From positions 78,944-142,943 of the forward strand of contig JAFKLL010000012.1 in assembly GCA_017304845.1 (NCBI GenBank): 64,000 nucleotides of DNA. Reading direction: 5' to 3'. Of this stretch, positions 19,505 through 27,493 are shown one piece after another; position 1 is the stretch's first letter, and every line of letters starts with the position of its first letter. The DNA comes from Solirubrobacterales bacterium. GTDB taxonomy: Bacteria; Actinomycetota; Thermoleophilia; Solirubrobacterales; 70-9. Both the position numbers and the translations under genes were made by a program. The notes under the pieces are model-generated. The model had not been told where the DNA came from. It saw only the letters and a program-made list of their open reading frames with translations, and searched no databases.

Positions 19505-20002
19505 GTGGCGACCACGATCGCGATCGTCTCCGACACCCACATGCCGAAGGGCCGGCGCGAGCTGCCGGAGAAGTGCGTCCGGATCTGCCGCGAGTCGGAT
19601 CTGATCGTCCACGGCGGCGACTTCATGGAAGCCTCGATCCTCGAATTGTTCAAGAGCTTCGGCCCGCCGGTCGTAGCGGTTCACGGCAACGTCGATTCGA
19701 AGGACCTGCGTAACTGGCTACCGGAGACGACGACGATCGAGGTCGAATCGGTCCGGATCGGCCTGATCCACGACTCAGGGTCGAAGCGGGGAAGGATCGA
19801 ACGCATGCGAGCCCTCTTCCCCGATCACGACGCGGTCATCTTCGGCCACTCGCACCTGCCTCTCCACGAGGAAGAGGAGGGACTTCAGATCTTCAACCCG
19901 GGAAGCCCGACCGAGCGCAGGCGTTCGCCGTTCAAGTCGATGGGCGTGGCGAGGGTCGACGGAGGGAAACTCGACTTCGACCTGATCGACCTCGGCGTCT
20001 AA
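19505..20002 (+). CDS. YfcE/MJ0936-type metallophosphoesterase
   Basis: Encodes 165 residues from a GTG start. The calcineurin-like metal-binding motifs appear in order: SDTHMP, HGGDF, HGNVD and IFGHSHLP. The size fits the small YfcE/MJ0936 phosphodiesterase group. It is divergent from the thiC leader and overlaps the stop of the convergent LLM gene by 4 bases. The physiological substrate is unknown in this family. Confidence 0.9.
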   Translation: MATTIAIVSDTHMPKGRRELPEKCVRICRESDLIVHGGDFMEASILELFKSFGPPVVAVHGNVDSKDLRNWLPETTTIEVESVRIGLIHDSGSKRGRIERMRALFPDHDAVIFGHSHLPLHEEEEGLQIFNPGSPTERRRSPFKSMGVARVDGGKLDFDLIDLGV

Positions 20003-20973
20003 CGAGGCGCGAGCGCCCGGATGGTGCGCTCGTAAGTCTCGCCGTCGCCCGGATCGATGATCGGAACGAGCAGAGGAGTGACCCCGTCCGCGTTCATCTG
20101 GGCCATCTTCTCCCGGCACTCGTCCTCGGTTCCGACGAGGCCCATGTCATCAGCGAAGCCGTCCGGAAGCGCATCAGCCATCGCCTGGAGGGAGTCGTGC
20201 TTGAGGACATGGTCGACGACCTCCCCGAAGCCGAGTTCGCGCAGCGAGTTCTCGTAAACGGGAACTCGCATGTAGGAGGCGGTCTCGCGTCGGAAACGGT
20301 GGATCTGCGCGTCGAGGTCATCGCCGACCGCGACCCGGATCGGAAGAACCAGCTCATGGTCCGGTTTGTCAGCGGGTCGTTCCCGCTCAGCGAACCCGGA
20401 CAAAGTTGAGCGAGGGGCGAAGTTGAGGATCAACCCGTCGGCATGTTCCCGAGTGAACTCCCGCATCTTCGGACCGAGAGCCCCGATCACCCGCTGGGGA
20501 GGGGTGGAGGTCGGTTTCTCCAGTCGGAATCCGTGAGAAGAGAGAACGGACCCGTCGTAGTCGGTGGGTTCACCCGTCATCGCCTGATCGACGATCGAGA
20601 ACAGATCCCGCACGGTAGGAAGCGCCTTCGGCAACTCCTGCCCATGCCAACCCTTGATGATCGGCTCGGTCGAAAGCCCATACCCCACGATCGCCCGATC
20701 CCCAGCGATCGACCCAAGAGTCGAGTGCCCCATCGCATGAAGAGCCGGGGTCCGAGTAGTAAAAGGAACGATCGCGGTCCCAATCGTGATCCGCTCAGTC
20801 GCCGCCGCGATCGCACAGGCACCCGCGATCGCGTCATAGCTGGCCAGCTCACTGACCCAGACGGAGTCGTAGCCGAGGTTTTCTGACAGCTTCCCGAAGC
20901 GGAGGGCGTCGGCTCCGTCGAATCCGCGGAGAGGAAGACAGATCCCCGCTCCGTTCCATTCTCGGTTCGGCAT
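19999..20973 (-). CDS. LLM-class F420-dependent oxidoreductase
   Basis: Encodes 324 residues of a luciferase-like TIM barrel. Family stretches include GYDSVWVSELASYDA, ITIGTAIVPFTTRTP and RAIVGYGLSTEPI. It differs enough from the LLM gene at 9799 to be a separate subfamily. The gene has its own upstream region at the edge of the less GC-rich island. Substrate unknown. Confidence 0.87.
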   Translation of the reverse strand: MPNREWNGAGICLPLRGFDGADALRFGKLSENLGYDSVWVSELASYDAIAGACAIAAATERITIGTAIVPFTTRTPALHAMGHSTLGSIAGDRAIVGYGLSTEPIIKGWHGQELPKALPTVRDLFSIVDQAMTGEPTDYDGSVLSSHGFRLEKPTSTPPQRVIGALGPKMREFTREHADGLILNFAPRSTLSGFAERERPADKPDHELVLPIRVAVGDDLDAQIHRFRRETASYMRVPVYENSLRELGFGEVVDHVLKHDSLQAMADALPDGFADDMGLVGTEDECREKMAQMNADGVTPLLVPIIDPGDGETYERTIRALAPR

Positions 20974-21046
20974 GCCCCCAACTTAGGCGCAGCGAAGGGG
21001 CTTTTTGCAGCGGACCTAGGTCAGGCTGTCGAAAGCGACAATCCGT

Positions 21047-22033
21047 TCAGGCCGCGCTAGTTGAGGCGTGGGCGTAGTCGATTCTCCCTTGCATCTCCGA
21101 CACTCGTTCTCCCCAGTTTCTAGATCCAGGCGGTCCCATGATCGAGCAAGAGATCGTGAGTCTTTCATCGCCGAGTAACTCCGTCAGCAGTTCTAGCCTC
21201 GATGGCGCCTTTACCCCGTTGATGATGTAGCGCAGCCGTTCGGCTGTGAGTTGATCAAACTTGCGCAGGAGCTCAAAGCGTTGGTTCCAAGCGGAACGAC
21301 TATGAAACGAGGTCCAGTCCAACGAAACGACTTCAAGGTCGGCTTCTGAGTTGGCCCAAATCGCCCACCGCTCGACATCTCGTTCAACTTCCCAATCTAC
21401 TCTCGGAATCACAGGAGCTCCAAACTGCGCCAGCTGCGATGAGACGATGAGCGAGCGCTTCGATTGGTAGAGGAACTCAGGACGTGGTCGAGGGTGCCAC
21501 TTCGAGAATGAGGGACCCGTGATTGCGTCGTACTCGGATGTGCCCAGCTGAGGAAGCAAATTGGGCCCTTCGTACCAGACGCGTTCCAGCACTTCGTCAC
21601 GACCGAACAAGAGAAGGACTATCTTGGTGCCTACCCCAAGGTTGAGTTCCCGCCGGACCTGCTCGGCTGTAAGGGGCTTCCGTCGCTTTCCGATCGCTTG
21701 ATCGGCAGTTATCGAAACGACATCAGGCTTACTCCTCTCAGTAGCAATGCTCGAGAGCATCCGCACTTGTGGGATCAGGGTCGGGAACTCGTAGTTTGCG
21801 GTGAGAGGAACTGACTCGGTCGAGTAATCGTCTCCATGAACAGAATCCATGTAGTCGGTGGTCAGACTAAACCGGGGGTCCAGCGTCTGATCTCCTCCAA
21901 GCGACCGAGTTCCCCATTCCTTACGGCAGGCGAACTCGGTTCGTTCCGCCCCGCAAGGGAAAAAGGCGCAACTCCCACAGAGCGGTCCAACCTCCCTTTC
22001 GAAGAGCGTGAGAGTCTCCCCGGTCGTAGTTAT
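21047..22033 (-). CDS. Cys-rich protein with DUF4417-like C-terminus; probable AUA start
   Basis: The obvious ATG (21850) gives 267 residues, but the frame stays open and protein-like for 61 more codons with no ATG, GTG or TTG. That extension carries a metal-binding-type cluster (CGSCAFFPCG and FACRKEWG; C19, C22, C27, C36). The first codon after a perfectly placed GAGGAG (7-base spacer) is ATA at 22033-22031, overlapping the upstream TAA as ATAA. I therefore propose 328 residues. The C-terminal part (ITGPSFSKWHP, then FGAPVIPRVDWE and VSLDWTSFHS) recalls DUF4417 proteins of phages and actinobacteria; this is a resemblance, not a firm match. Function unknown. Confidence 0.55.
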   Translation of the reverse strand: MTTTGETLTLFEREVGPLCGSCAFFPCGAERTEFACRKEWGTRSLGGDQTLDPRFSLTTDYMDSVHGDDYSTESVPLTANYEFPTLIPQVRMLSSIATERSKPDVVSITADQAIGKRRKPLTAEQVRRELNLGVGTKIVLLLFGRDEVLERVWYEGPNLLPQLGTSEYDAITGPSFSKWHPRPRPEFLYQSKRSLIVSSQLAQFGAPVIPRVDWEVERDVERWAIWANSEADLEVVSLDWTSFHSRSAWNQRFELLRKFDQLTAERLRYIINGVKAPSRLELLTELLGDERLTISCSIMGPPGSRNWGERVSEMQGRIDYAHASTSAA

Positions 22034-22392
22034 GCTCTCACTCCTCGGAGCCGGAGCTTTCCGGTTGAGTTCGAGTCGTCGAAGTCTTCAACGACTCCTC
22101 GCATCTCGAAGCCAATTTCGATACAAGCCAAGGCTGCCGCGCCATTTGCTTGGGCGACACGACCAATGATTTCGTTGCGAATGCTTCTGACAAGAAGCTC
22201 AACTCCCGGGACGAGGGTTACAGCCAAACCTTTGAACACGAACTTCTCAGCGTCACCGGAGAAGGGGATCAGCATCTCTTGCTCACAGAAGCCGAGATCC
22301 TCGTCCTGCTCTGAGTGCGCTTCGCTCGAGCCTTTGAGGTCATATGGACCTCGCTTTCGTACGTCTAGGTTTTCTTTCGGTCCGCCGCCCAT
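22030..22392 (-). CDS. Small protein of unknown function, coupled to the DUF4417-like gene
   Basis: Encodes 120 residues from ATG at 22392 (MGGGPKENLD), with GGAG ten bases upstream. A longer start at 22467 is possible. The first 40 residues are charged and probably disordered; the rest (VFKGLAVTLVPGVELLVRSI onward) looks like a compact alpha/beta domain. No family recognised. The opposite-strand reading is serine/proline-rich and unlikely. Its TAA overlaps the proposed AUA start of the next gene. Codon use is less GC-biased than in the neighbours. Confidence 0.5.
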   Translation of the reverse strand: MGGGPKENLDVRKRGPYDLKGSSEAHSEQDEDLGFCEQEMLIPFSGDAEKFVFKGLAVTLVPGVELLVRSIRNEIIGRVAQANGAAALACIEIGFEMRGVVEDFDDSNSTGKLRLRGVRA

Positions 22393-22513
22393 AGATTCAG
22401 AACTCCGTCTGTTGTGGTGGAGGTGACCCGCCTTCTGGCTGGGTATCCCTAGTTCAAAACGTTGCAATGCATTTCCAACGTGTAGAAATCTTCCTCGCTC
22501 GTTCGGACGGAAA

Positions 22514-23005
22514 ATGCGGATTTCCGTTCAGATGGCGTCCGGAAGCGCAGATAGCCTCATTCCAATGGACCGGGGAAGCAGCATCGATGTGCTGGAAGAA
22601 GAACGCAGAATGATTGAACAACGCATCGATCAGGACGCGAAGCGACTAGCGGCGATCGAGGTGGTTGTTCGTAGCCTTCGAGAGCAGCTTGAACGGGACA
22701 GGAGAACGCTGCGGGAAATCGACTCCGTCCTCGGGCGCCTCCCTCAACTCGACCTTCGTGACCTCGATATCCGTCTTCGGGGACAGCACTTGGAGGAAGT
22801 CGCGCTAAAAGTTCTGGCCGAGAAGTTGGGTGATGAAGTAGAGGTTCACTACCGAGACTGGTTCGCCTTGCTTGAAGGCCAGGGTCTCCTTGTTGCCGGG
22901 AAGGAGCCCCTCAACACCTTTTTGGCCCAGATCAATCGGTCTCCTCATGTGGAGCGAATCGGCAAACGAACTGGGCGCTACCGGGTCACCGTCAAGGCAG
23001 CCTGA
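22514..23005 (+). CDS. Coiled-coil protein with HARE-HTH-like winged helix
   Basis: Encodes up to 163 residues. Starts at 22514, 22532 or 22565 are all possible. Residues about 25-80 are a strongly heptad-like, charged coiled coil (LEEERRMIEQRIDQDAKRLA). Residues about 90-160 resemble the HARE-HTH/HB1 winged helix: an EVALKVL helix, then HYRDWFALLEGQG, GKEPLNTFLAQINRSP and VERIGKRTGRYRV. It is divergent from the two-gene unit at 22392 and may regulate it or bind DNA as a dimer. Base composition is again lower in GC than the surroundings. Confidence 0.7.
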   Translation: MRISVQMASGSADSLIPMDRGSSIDVLEEERRMIEQRIDQDAKRLAAIEVVVRSLREQLERDRRTLREIDSVLGRLPQLDLRDLDIRLRGQHLEEVALKVLAEKLGDEVEVHYRDWFALLEGQGLLVAGKEPLNTFLAQINRSPHVERIGKRTGRYRVTVKAA

Positions 23006-23012
23006 GAATCTC

Positions 23013-23189
23013 TTACTGATGTAGCTCCGACAGGTTTGTCTCTCGAGCCGAAATAGCAAGGGCATCAAGGCTAGACGCTGGTCCCTTGTCGGGCGTGGAG
23101 TCGTCCACTTGACCGCCTTCCGGCGCTGTCGGCAAAATGCTGCTCCCCACGGAAAGACGCTCCTGTCGCTCAGGTTGATCACTCCACAC
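23013..23189 (-). CDS. Possible small ORF in the gap after the HARE-HTH gene
   Basis: The 214-base gap 23006-23219 holds a minus-strand frame with a GTG start and 58 codons (VWSDQPERQERLSVG at the start, SARETNLSELHQ at the end) of ordinary protein composition. The ribosome site is weak and no homology is recognised. It may be a genuine small protein, the decayed end of a gene, or chance. Confidence 0.2.
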   Translation of the reverse strand: MWSDQPERQERLSVGSSILPTAPEGGQVDDSTPDKGPASSLDALAISARETNLSELHQ

Positions 23190-23219
23190 TCGTGACCTGC
23201 AAGCAGCCGGAGCAATCAG

Positions 23220-24281
23220 TCAATTTAGACCCACCTGGTCTTGGTCCGTATCGGCGCAGGCCTTGATATCCACCACAATCCGGCTGCCGCCGGTGTCGCC
23301 GGTGTGGACCCGGTCTAACCCCTTGCGCACGTCAGCCAGCGGGATCACGTCCCCGACCACCTTCGGCAGGACCAGCTCCCCCGACGCCAACAGCTCGATG
23401 CTCCGGCGCACGTCGCTCGGCTCGTGTCCGTAGGAACCGACCAGCTCCCGCTCGCGGAGGACGAAGGTCATGATTCGGCCCGCGTTGGCTGGTTCGAAGC
23501 CGACTCCGGTGATCACGGCTCGGCCTCCGTCGTCTAGGGACCTCACGGCCTTTTCGACCGTTTCGGCTCGGCCTACGAACTCGAGGGCTACGTCCACTCC
23601 GCCTTGCTCGGTGATCTTGGCGAAGCCTTCCTCTGGTTCATAGGCCGCGTCGGCCCCCGTGAGGAGTGCCCAGTCACGTGCTTCCTCGCGGGGGTCGACG
23701 GCGACCACTTGTTCGGCGCCCAGAGCCTTGGCGATGCCCACCGCCGAGAGTCCCAGGCCGCCGGTTCCCCAGACCGCGACCCGCATGCCCGGGCCGACCC
23801 GGCCCTGGGTCGCGACCGAGTGATGGGAAGTCGCTACGGAATCCGTGGCGACCGCGGCAAGGGTGTCGCTCAGGGAATCCGGGACCGGCACCACGTTCCG
23901 CGCCGGCACCGTCGTGAAATCGGCCCAACAACCCTCCGCGTCCGCTCCGATGCAGAGGCGCTGCTTGCAGAGCCTCGTCTTGCCGGACAGGCACCGATCG
24001 CACTCCATGCAGGTGATCAGGGGCAGGATCGCCACCCGATCGCCGACCTCGACCCCGGTCACGCCCTCGCCCAGACCGGCGACCCGGCCGTAGGGCTCAT
24101 GGCCGAGCACGATCGGGGCATAGCTCGTCTTCGAGGACTTGTCGATCACGAAATGGACATCCGAACCGCAGATCCCCACCTTCTCCAGGGCGACCAGCAC
24201 CTCGCCGGCCTTCGGCTCCGGCTCCGGCCAGTCGTCACGGACCGTCAGCTCGCCCGACTCGTCCAGCACGGCGGCGCGCAT
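23220..24281 (-). CDS. Zinc-dependent alcohol dehydrogenase (MDR family)
   Basis: Encodes 353 residues. Catalytic-zinc motif CGSDVHFV and GHEPYGRV; structural-zinc cluster CMECDRCLSGKTRLC; NAD(P) fold VWGTGGLGLSAVG. The start at 24281 (MRAAVLDESGE) overlaps the stop of the phosphotriesterase-family gene as TGATG, so the longer reading is rejected. It is the last gene of the five-gene run with the swivelling-histidine protein, and probably oxidises an alcohol product of that pathway. Confidence 0.9.
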   Translation of the reverse strand: MRAAVLDESGELTVRDDWPEPEPKAGEVLVALEKVGICGSDVHFVIDKSSKTSYAPIVLGHEPYGRVAGLGEGVTGVEVGDRVAILPLITCMECDRCLSGKTRLCKQRLCIGADAEGCWADFTTVPARNVVPVPDSLSDTLAAVATDSVATSHHSVATQGRVGPGMRVAVWGTGGLGLSAVGIAKALGAEQVVAVDPREEARDWALLTGADAAYEPEEGFAKITEQGGVDVALEFVGRAETVEKAVRSLDDGGRAVITGVGFEPANAGRIMTFVLRERELVGSYGHEPSDVRRSIELLASGELVLPKVVGDVIPLADVRKGLDRVHTGDTGGSRIVVDIKACADTDQDQVGLN

Positions 24282-25222
24282 CAGACGTCCTTCCAAGCGT
24301 AGAACGCCTTCGGGTTGTCGACCACCATCTTGCGGGTCGCGCTCTCCGGCACACCCACCTGATGCAGCCACGGGATGAACCGCCACAAGATGTAGCTGTA
24401 GCCCGGGCCGCCCCCGTAGGCGGTCATGTAGCTGCGCCGGGCGATGTCCCCGGAGAGCATGATCTGGTCCTCATGCCCCTCCTCGACGAGGCGCTTGATG
24501 AACTCGATCCGCTGCGCCTCCGGCTGGTAGTGCTCCTTCGAGATGCAGTCGAAACCGAGCCGGTAGCCGGCCTTGGCGACCGCCAGGTGATCGTCCCAGT
24601 CGAGTCGACGATCGAGGTGGCCGATCATCGTGTGCTCGGGGTCGGCCCCGGCATCGTCGAAGATCCGCACCTGCTCCAGCGGGATCGTGCCCGCCGTGGT
24701 GTGGGTCTGGATCGGGGCGCCGGTCCGCTTCTGCGCCTCGACCCCGGCCCGGATCATCTTGTCCTCCTCGGGCAGAACCTCGTCCTTCGAGGAGCCGAGC
24801 TTGATCACGCCGGCGCGGACACCGTCCGAGTCGGGGATCGCGTCGGTCAGGTCGGTCAGCATCTCGTCGAGCAGCGACTCCGGGGACCGACCGGCGATGT
24901 CCTCGACCCCGCGCCAGTAGCCCTCCATGATGTGCCCGGTCGAACAGATGATGTTCACCCCGGTGTCACGCTGGAGGCCGGCGAGCTTGTCGGCGCCGCG
25001 GCCGTACTCGGTGGTGGTGCAGTCGACCACCGCCTGGCCGCCGGCCCGCTTGAAGATCTCGAGCTCCTCGGCCGACTTCGCCATGTCCTCCAGGATCAGG
25101 TCGTCGCCGCCCATCTTCTCCAGCAGGTGCTGGCCGGGCATCGTGGCGAGATGCTCATGGCAGTAGGTGACGCCGAGCTGGTCCGGGTCGATCTCGCCGC
25201 CGACCGTGTGTACCTTGCCCAT
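24281..25222 (-). CDS. Phosphotriesterase-family metal-dependent hydrolase
   Basis: Encodes 313 residues of the amidohydrolase-superfamily PTE group. Metal ligands are visible as HEH at residues 22-24 (YCHEHL), a candidate carboxylated lysine in VIKLGSSKDE, a histidine in IQTHTTAGT, GHLDRR, and the aspartate in LSGDIARRSY. Relatives are mostly lactonases or unassigned; true organophosphate activity is rare. It overlaps the upstream winged-helix gene by one base. In this operon it may hydrolyse a lactone or a phosphorylated intermediate. Confidence 0.9.
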   Translation of the reverse strand: MGKVHTVGGEIDPDQLGVTYCHEHLATMPGQHLLEKMGGDDLILEDMAKSAEELEIFKRAGGQAVVDCTTTEYGRGADKLAGLQRDTGVNIICSTGHIMEGYWRGVEDIAGRSPESLLDEMLTDLTDAIPDSDGVRAGVIKLGSSKDEVLPEEDKMIRAGVEAQKRTGAPIQTHTTAGTIPLEQVRIFDDAGADPEHTMIGHLDRRLDWDDHLAVAKAGYRLGFDCISKEHYQPEAQRIEFIKRLVEEGHEDQIMLSGDIARRSYMTAYGGGPGYSYILWRFIPWLHQVGVPESATRKMVVDNPKAFYAWKDV

Positions 25223-25827
25223 CAGATCGACCCCTCCGCCTCGCGGGTCCGGCCAAGCGTGAGCAGGAAGTCCTCATGCGCCTCGAACCAGACCGTGTGG
25301 TAGCTGTCGACCGCGGGGGAGACCATGAACCGCGGGTCCTCCTCGACCTTGTCGAGGGCCTCGCTCAACCGTGCGCCGTAGCGGGCGAACCGGGGCGAGA
25401 CCTCGCCGGCCCGGTCGAGCGAGTCGACCGCGTCCTCGTGGATCTCGTGGACCTCCTCGACCAGCTCGAAACGACCGGCGTCGTCGCTGACCGCCTGCCA
25501 GCGGGAGGCGATCTCCTTCACCGTCGAGTTGAGCGCGAGGAAGCCCTCGTAGGCGTCGGCGATCTCGGCCTTTGCCTCGTCGTCGACACCCTCCGCCAGC
25601 AGCTCCTCGTGGCGGGCCCGGCCGGCCGGGCTGAGCATCCAGCCGGGACGGCGACCGCCGGTCCGTTCCACCACCAGCTCCTCGTCGGCGAAACCGCTGA
25701 GCAGCTCGGCCGCCGCCCCGGGATCGCCGCCGATCGAGGCGGCGACCTCGTCGACGCTGGCCCGTCCCTTGATCTTCAGGACGTGGAGCGCGGTCAGGGT
25801 CAGGTCATTGCTCTGGGTCATCGTCAT
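25222..25827 (-). CDS. Winged-helix/helical protein of a swivelling-histidine operon
   Basis: Encodes 201 residues. Residues 8-75 look like a MarR/PadR-type winged helix (ALHVLKIKGRASVDEVAASI, a WMLSPAGRARHEELL wing-plus-helix). The remaining 120 residues are helical and acidic (ELVEEVHEIHEDAVDSL). It is tightly packed between the 553-residue gene (1-base gap) and the PTE gene (1-base overlap), so it is probably a subunit or local regulator. Annotation as a simple transcription factor would be premature: the C-terminal half looks like a protein-binding domain. Confidence 0.65.
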   Translation of the reverse strand: MTMTQSNDLTLTALHVLKIKGRASVDEVAASIGGDPGAAAELLSGFADEELVVERTGGRRPGWMLSPAGRARHEELLAEGVDDEAKAEIADAYEGFLALNSTVKEIASRWQAVSDDAGRFELVEEVHEIHEDAVDSLDRAGEVSPRFARYGARLSEALDKVEEDPRFMVSPAVDSYHTVWFEAHEDFLLTLGRTREAEGSI

Positions 25828-25828
25828 C

Positions 25829-27490
25829 TCATGCCTCCGCCGGAACCGGCTTGGCGGCCCCGGTCTCGATGTCGCTCCAGGCGTTCTCGCCGGCAGCCCT
25901 GCGGATCTCCTCGATGTCCGCCCGGACCAGGGACGAGCCCTTGTCCTTCAGCAGACGCGAGCTCTCCTGGGTGTAGCGGTACATCGCCTGGACGTCTTCG
26001 TCCTCGTGGTTCCACTTGACGTGCTGCTCGTCGAAGTTCCGCCACGGGCTCTCCAAGAGCGGCGAGTTGAACTCGCGCGCCGCCTGGTTCATCTCGTCCT
26101 GGGTCAGCTTGCCCTGGACGAACGTGTACGGGGTCGACTTCTCCGGCAGCCTCGAGCTGCCCTTCGAGTCCGACAGCCCGTTCGGGTTGACCCGGCGCGG
26201 GTAGTCGTGGCCGTCGAGGATGTGGGCCGGGATCAGGTTCGCGTTCCGGCCCGGAGGCGGGACGTCGCCCTGGCCGCCGCTCTTCCGCCACACCGAGTAC
26301 GAGACGGGGTGGAGGTAGTAGTCGTTCTGGGCGGCGAGATGGCCGTCCATCGCGGCGAAGTGGCTGACGTACTCGTCGAGCGAGTACTCCTCGTTGTGGA
26401 TCTCCCAGAACCGGGCGGATCGCTCGTCGATGTACTCCCACTCGCGCTGCTCGTAGACCCCGGCCAGACGGGCGATGTCGGAGGCGCACTGGAAGTACGT
26501 GTAGATCCCCGCCTCGATCATCTGGTTCATGGTCATCTCGGAGAAGCGGCGGTACAGCTTCTTCGTCGCCTCCTTCATCTGCTCCGACATCTCGTTCAGC
26601 GTGTCGATCAGGTCCTGGCGAGAGTCCATGCCGACCGGGACGTAGCGGTCGGTCAGGAAATCCGAGGTGTAGAGGCCGACCCCGGTGATCCGCGGCTGGT
26701 AATTCTCGGGCTGGGTGTAGGCCGTGCCCCAGTCGGTGATCTCCATGGTCACCTCGTCGGTGAGGACGACCAGGGTGAGGTTGTTGTGGTCGACCGTGTC
26801 ACCGACCCCGTCCATCCAGGAGAACCCGCACTCCGACATGTTCGTGAAGTCACGGGTGTGCATGAGCCGCTTGCCGCCGAGGCGGTAGGGGCCGGAGCAC
26901 TGGAGCCCGACCCGGCTCTCGCAATGGATCAGGAAGTTGTACTGCGTGCCGAGCGCGGTGAACTTGGCCGCCGCGTCGCGCAGCTCCTGGTTCGCCTCGA
27001 AGGCGTCCGCCTCGAAGACCTGGAGGACCCGCTCGTCATGCTCCTGCGCGATGTCATTCGAGTCGAGCACCCACTGGTGGGCGGCGTTGCGGTGGAAGGC
27101 CGCGTTGAACCGCTTGTGCCAGTCGACCATCGTCCAGAGGTCCTCGACGTTGTCTTCCGGCTTGAGCATCCCCGCCTTGAGCAGGTTGGTGCGGCCGTTG
27201 AGGTAGAAGTTCAGCGTTCCCCACGAGGTGACCTTGCCCATGTTCAGGCTCGAGTTCCGGGCCCGGTGGCCCATCTCCTCGGGCGACATGACCGCGGTCG
27301 CCTTCCGGATCAGATCGGGCATCCGGTAGTACTGGTCGTAGAAGATCATCTGCAGGTACGGCATGATCGGGAACAGCTTCGATTCCTGGGCCGTCCGGGT
27401 CAGGCAGTTGTGGATCAGGACGTCGTCGGTCCGCTGCAGATACGTGTTGAGTTCGAGCAGCTGCTGCTCGTCGATGCTCCATTCGCTCAT
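25829..27490 (-). CDS. Large cytosolic protein of unknown function next to a swivelling-histidine protein
   Basis: Encodes 553 residues with no signal peptide or membrane segment. Composition is rich in aromatic residues, Asn, Asp and Met (for example MIFYDQYYRMPDLI near residue 45 and SMNQMIEAG-like helices around 330). Several His/Cys-containing stretches (FLIHCESRVGLQCSGPYRL, near 190-205) could bind a ligand. I see no ATP-grasp, kinase or TIM-barrel phosphate motif and recognise no family. It lies 3 bases after the swivelling-histidine gene and 1 base before the winged-helix gene, so the three are very probably one functional complex. Confidence 0.8.
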   Translation of the reverse strand: MSEWSIDEQQLLELNTYLQRTDDVLIHNCLTRTAQESKLFPIMPYLQMIFYDQYYRMPDLIRKATAVMSPEEMGHRARNSSLNMGKVTSWGTLNFYLNGRTNLLKAGMLKPEDNVEDLWTMVDWHKRFNAAFHRNAAHQWVLDSNDIAQEHDERVLQVFEADAFEANQELRDAAAKFTALGTQYNFLIHCESRVGLQCSGPYRLGGKRLMHTRDFTNMSECGFSWMDGVGDTVDHNNLTLVVLTDEVTMEITDWGTAYTQPENYQPRITGVGLYTSDFLTDRYVPVGMDSRQDLIDTLNEMSEQMKEATKKLYRRFSEMTMNQMIEAGIYTYFQCASDIARLAGVYEQREWEYIDERSARFWEIHNEEYSLDEYVSHFAAMDGHLAAQNDYYLHPVSYSVWRKSGGQGDVPPPGRNANLIPAHILDGHDYPRRVNPNGLSDSKGSSRLPEKSTPYTFVQGKLTQDEMNQAAREFNSPLLESPWRNFDEQHVKWNHEDEDVQAMYRYTQESSRLLKDKGSSLVRADIEEIRRAAGENAWSDIETGAAKPVPAEA

Positions 27491-27493
27491 CGC

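Noticed and set aside
20974..21046. Possible tRNA or attachment site at the island edge
   Set aside because: Only a 5-bp hairpin (TGTCG/CGACA) is present; no cloverleaf and no matching repeat at the other edge.
21836..22426. 196-codon plus-strand frame in the island
   Set aside because: Ser/Pro-rich with no ribosome site; the minus strand gives more protein-like sequences with coupled junctions.
22805..23215. 136-codon minus-strand frame overlapping the HARE-HTH gene
   Set aside because: Most of it is antisense to the well-formed winged-helix domain; only the separate 58-codon frame in the gap was kept, at low confidence.
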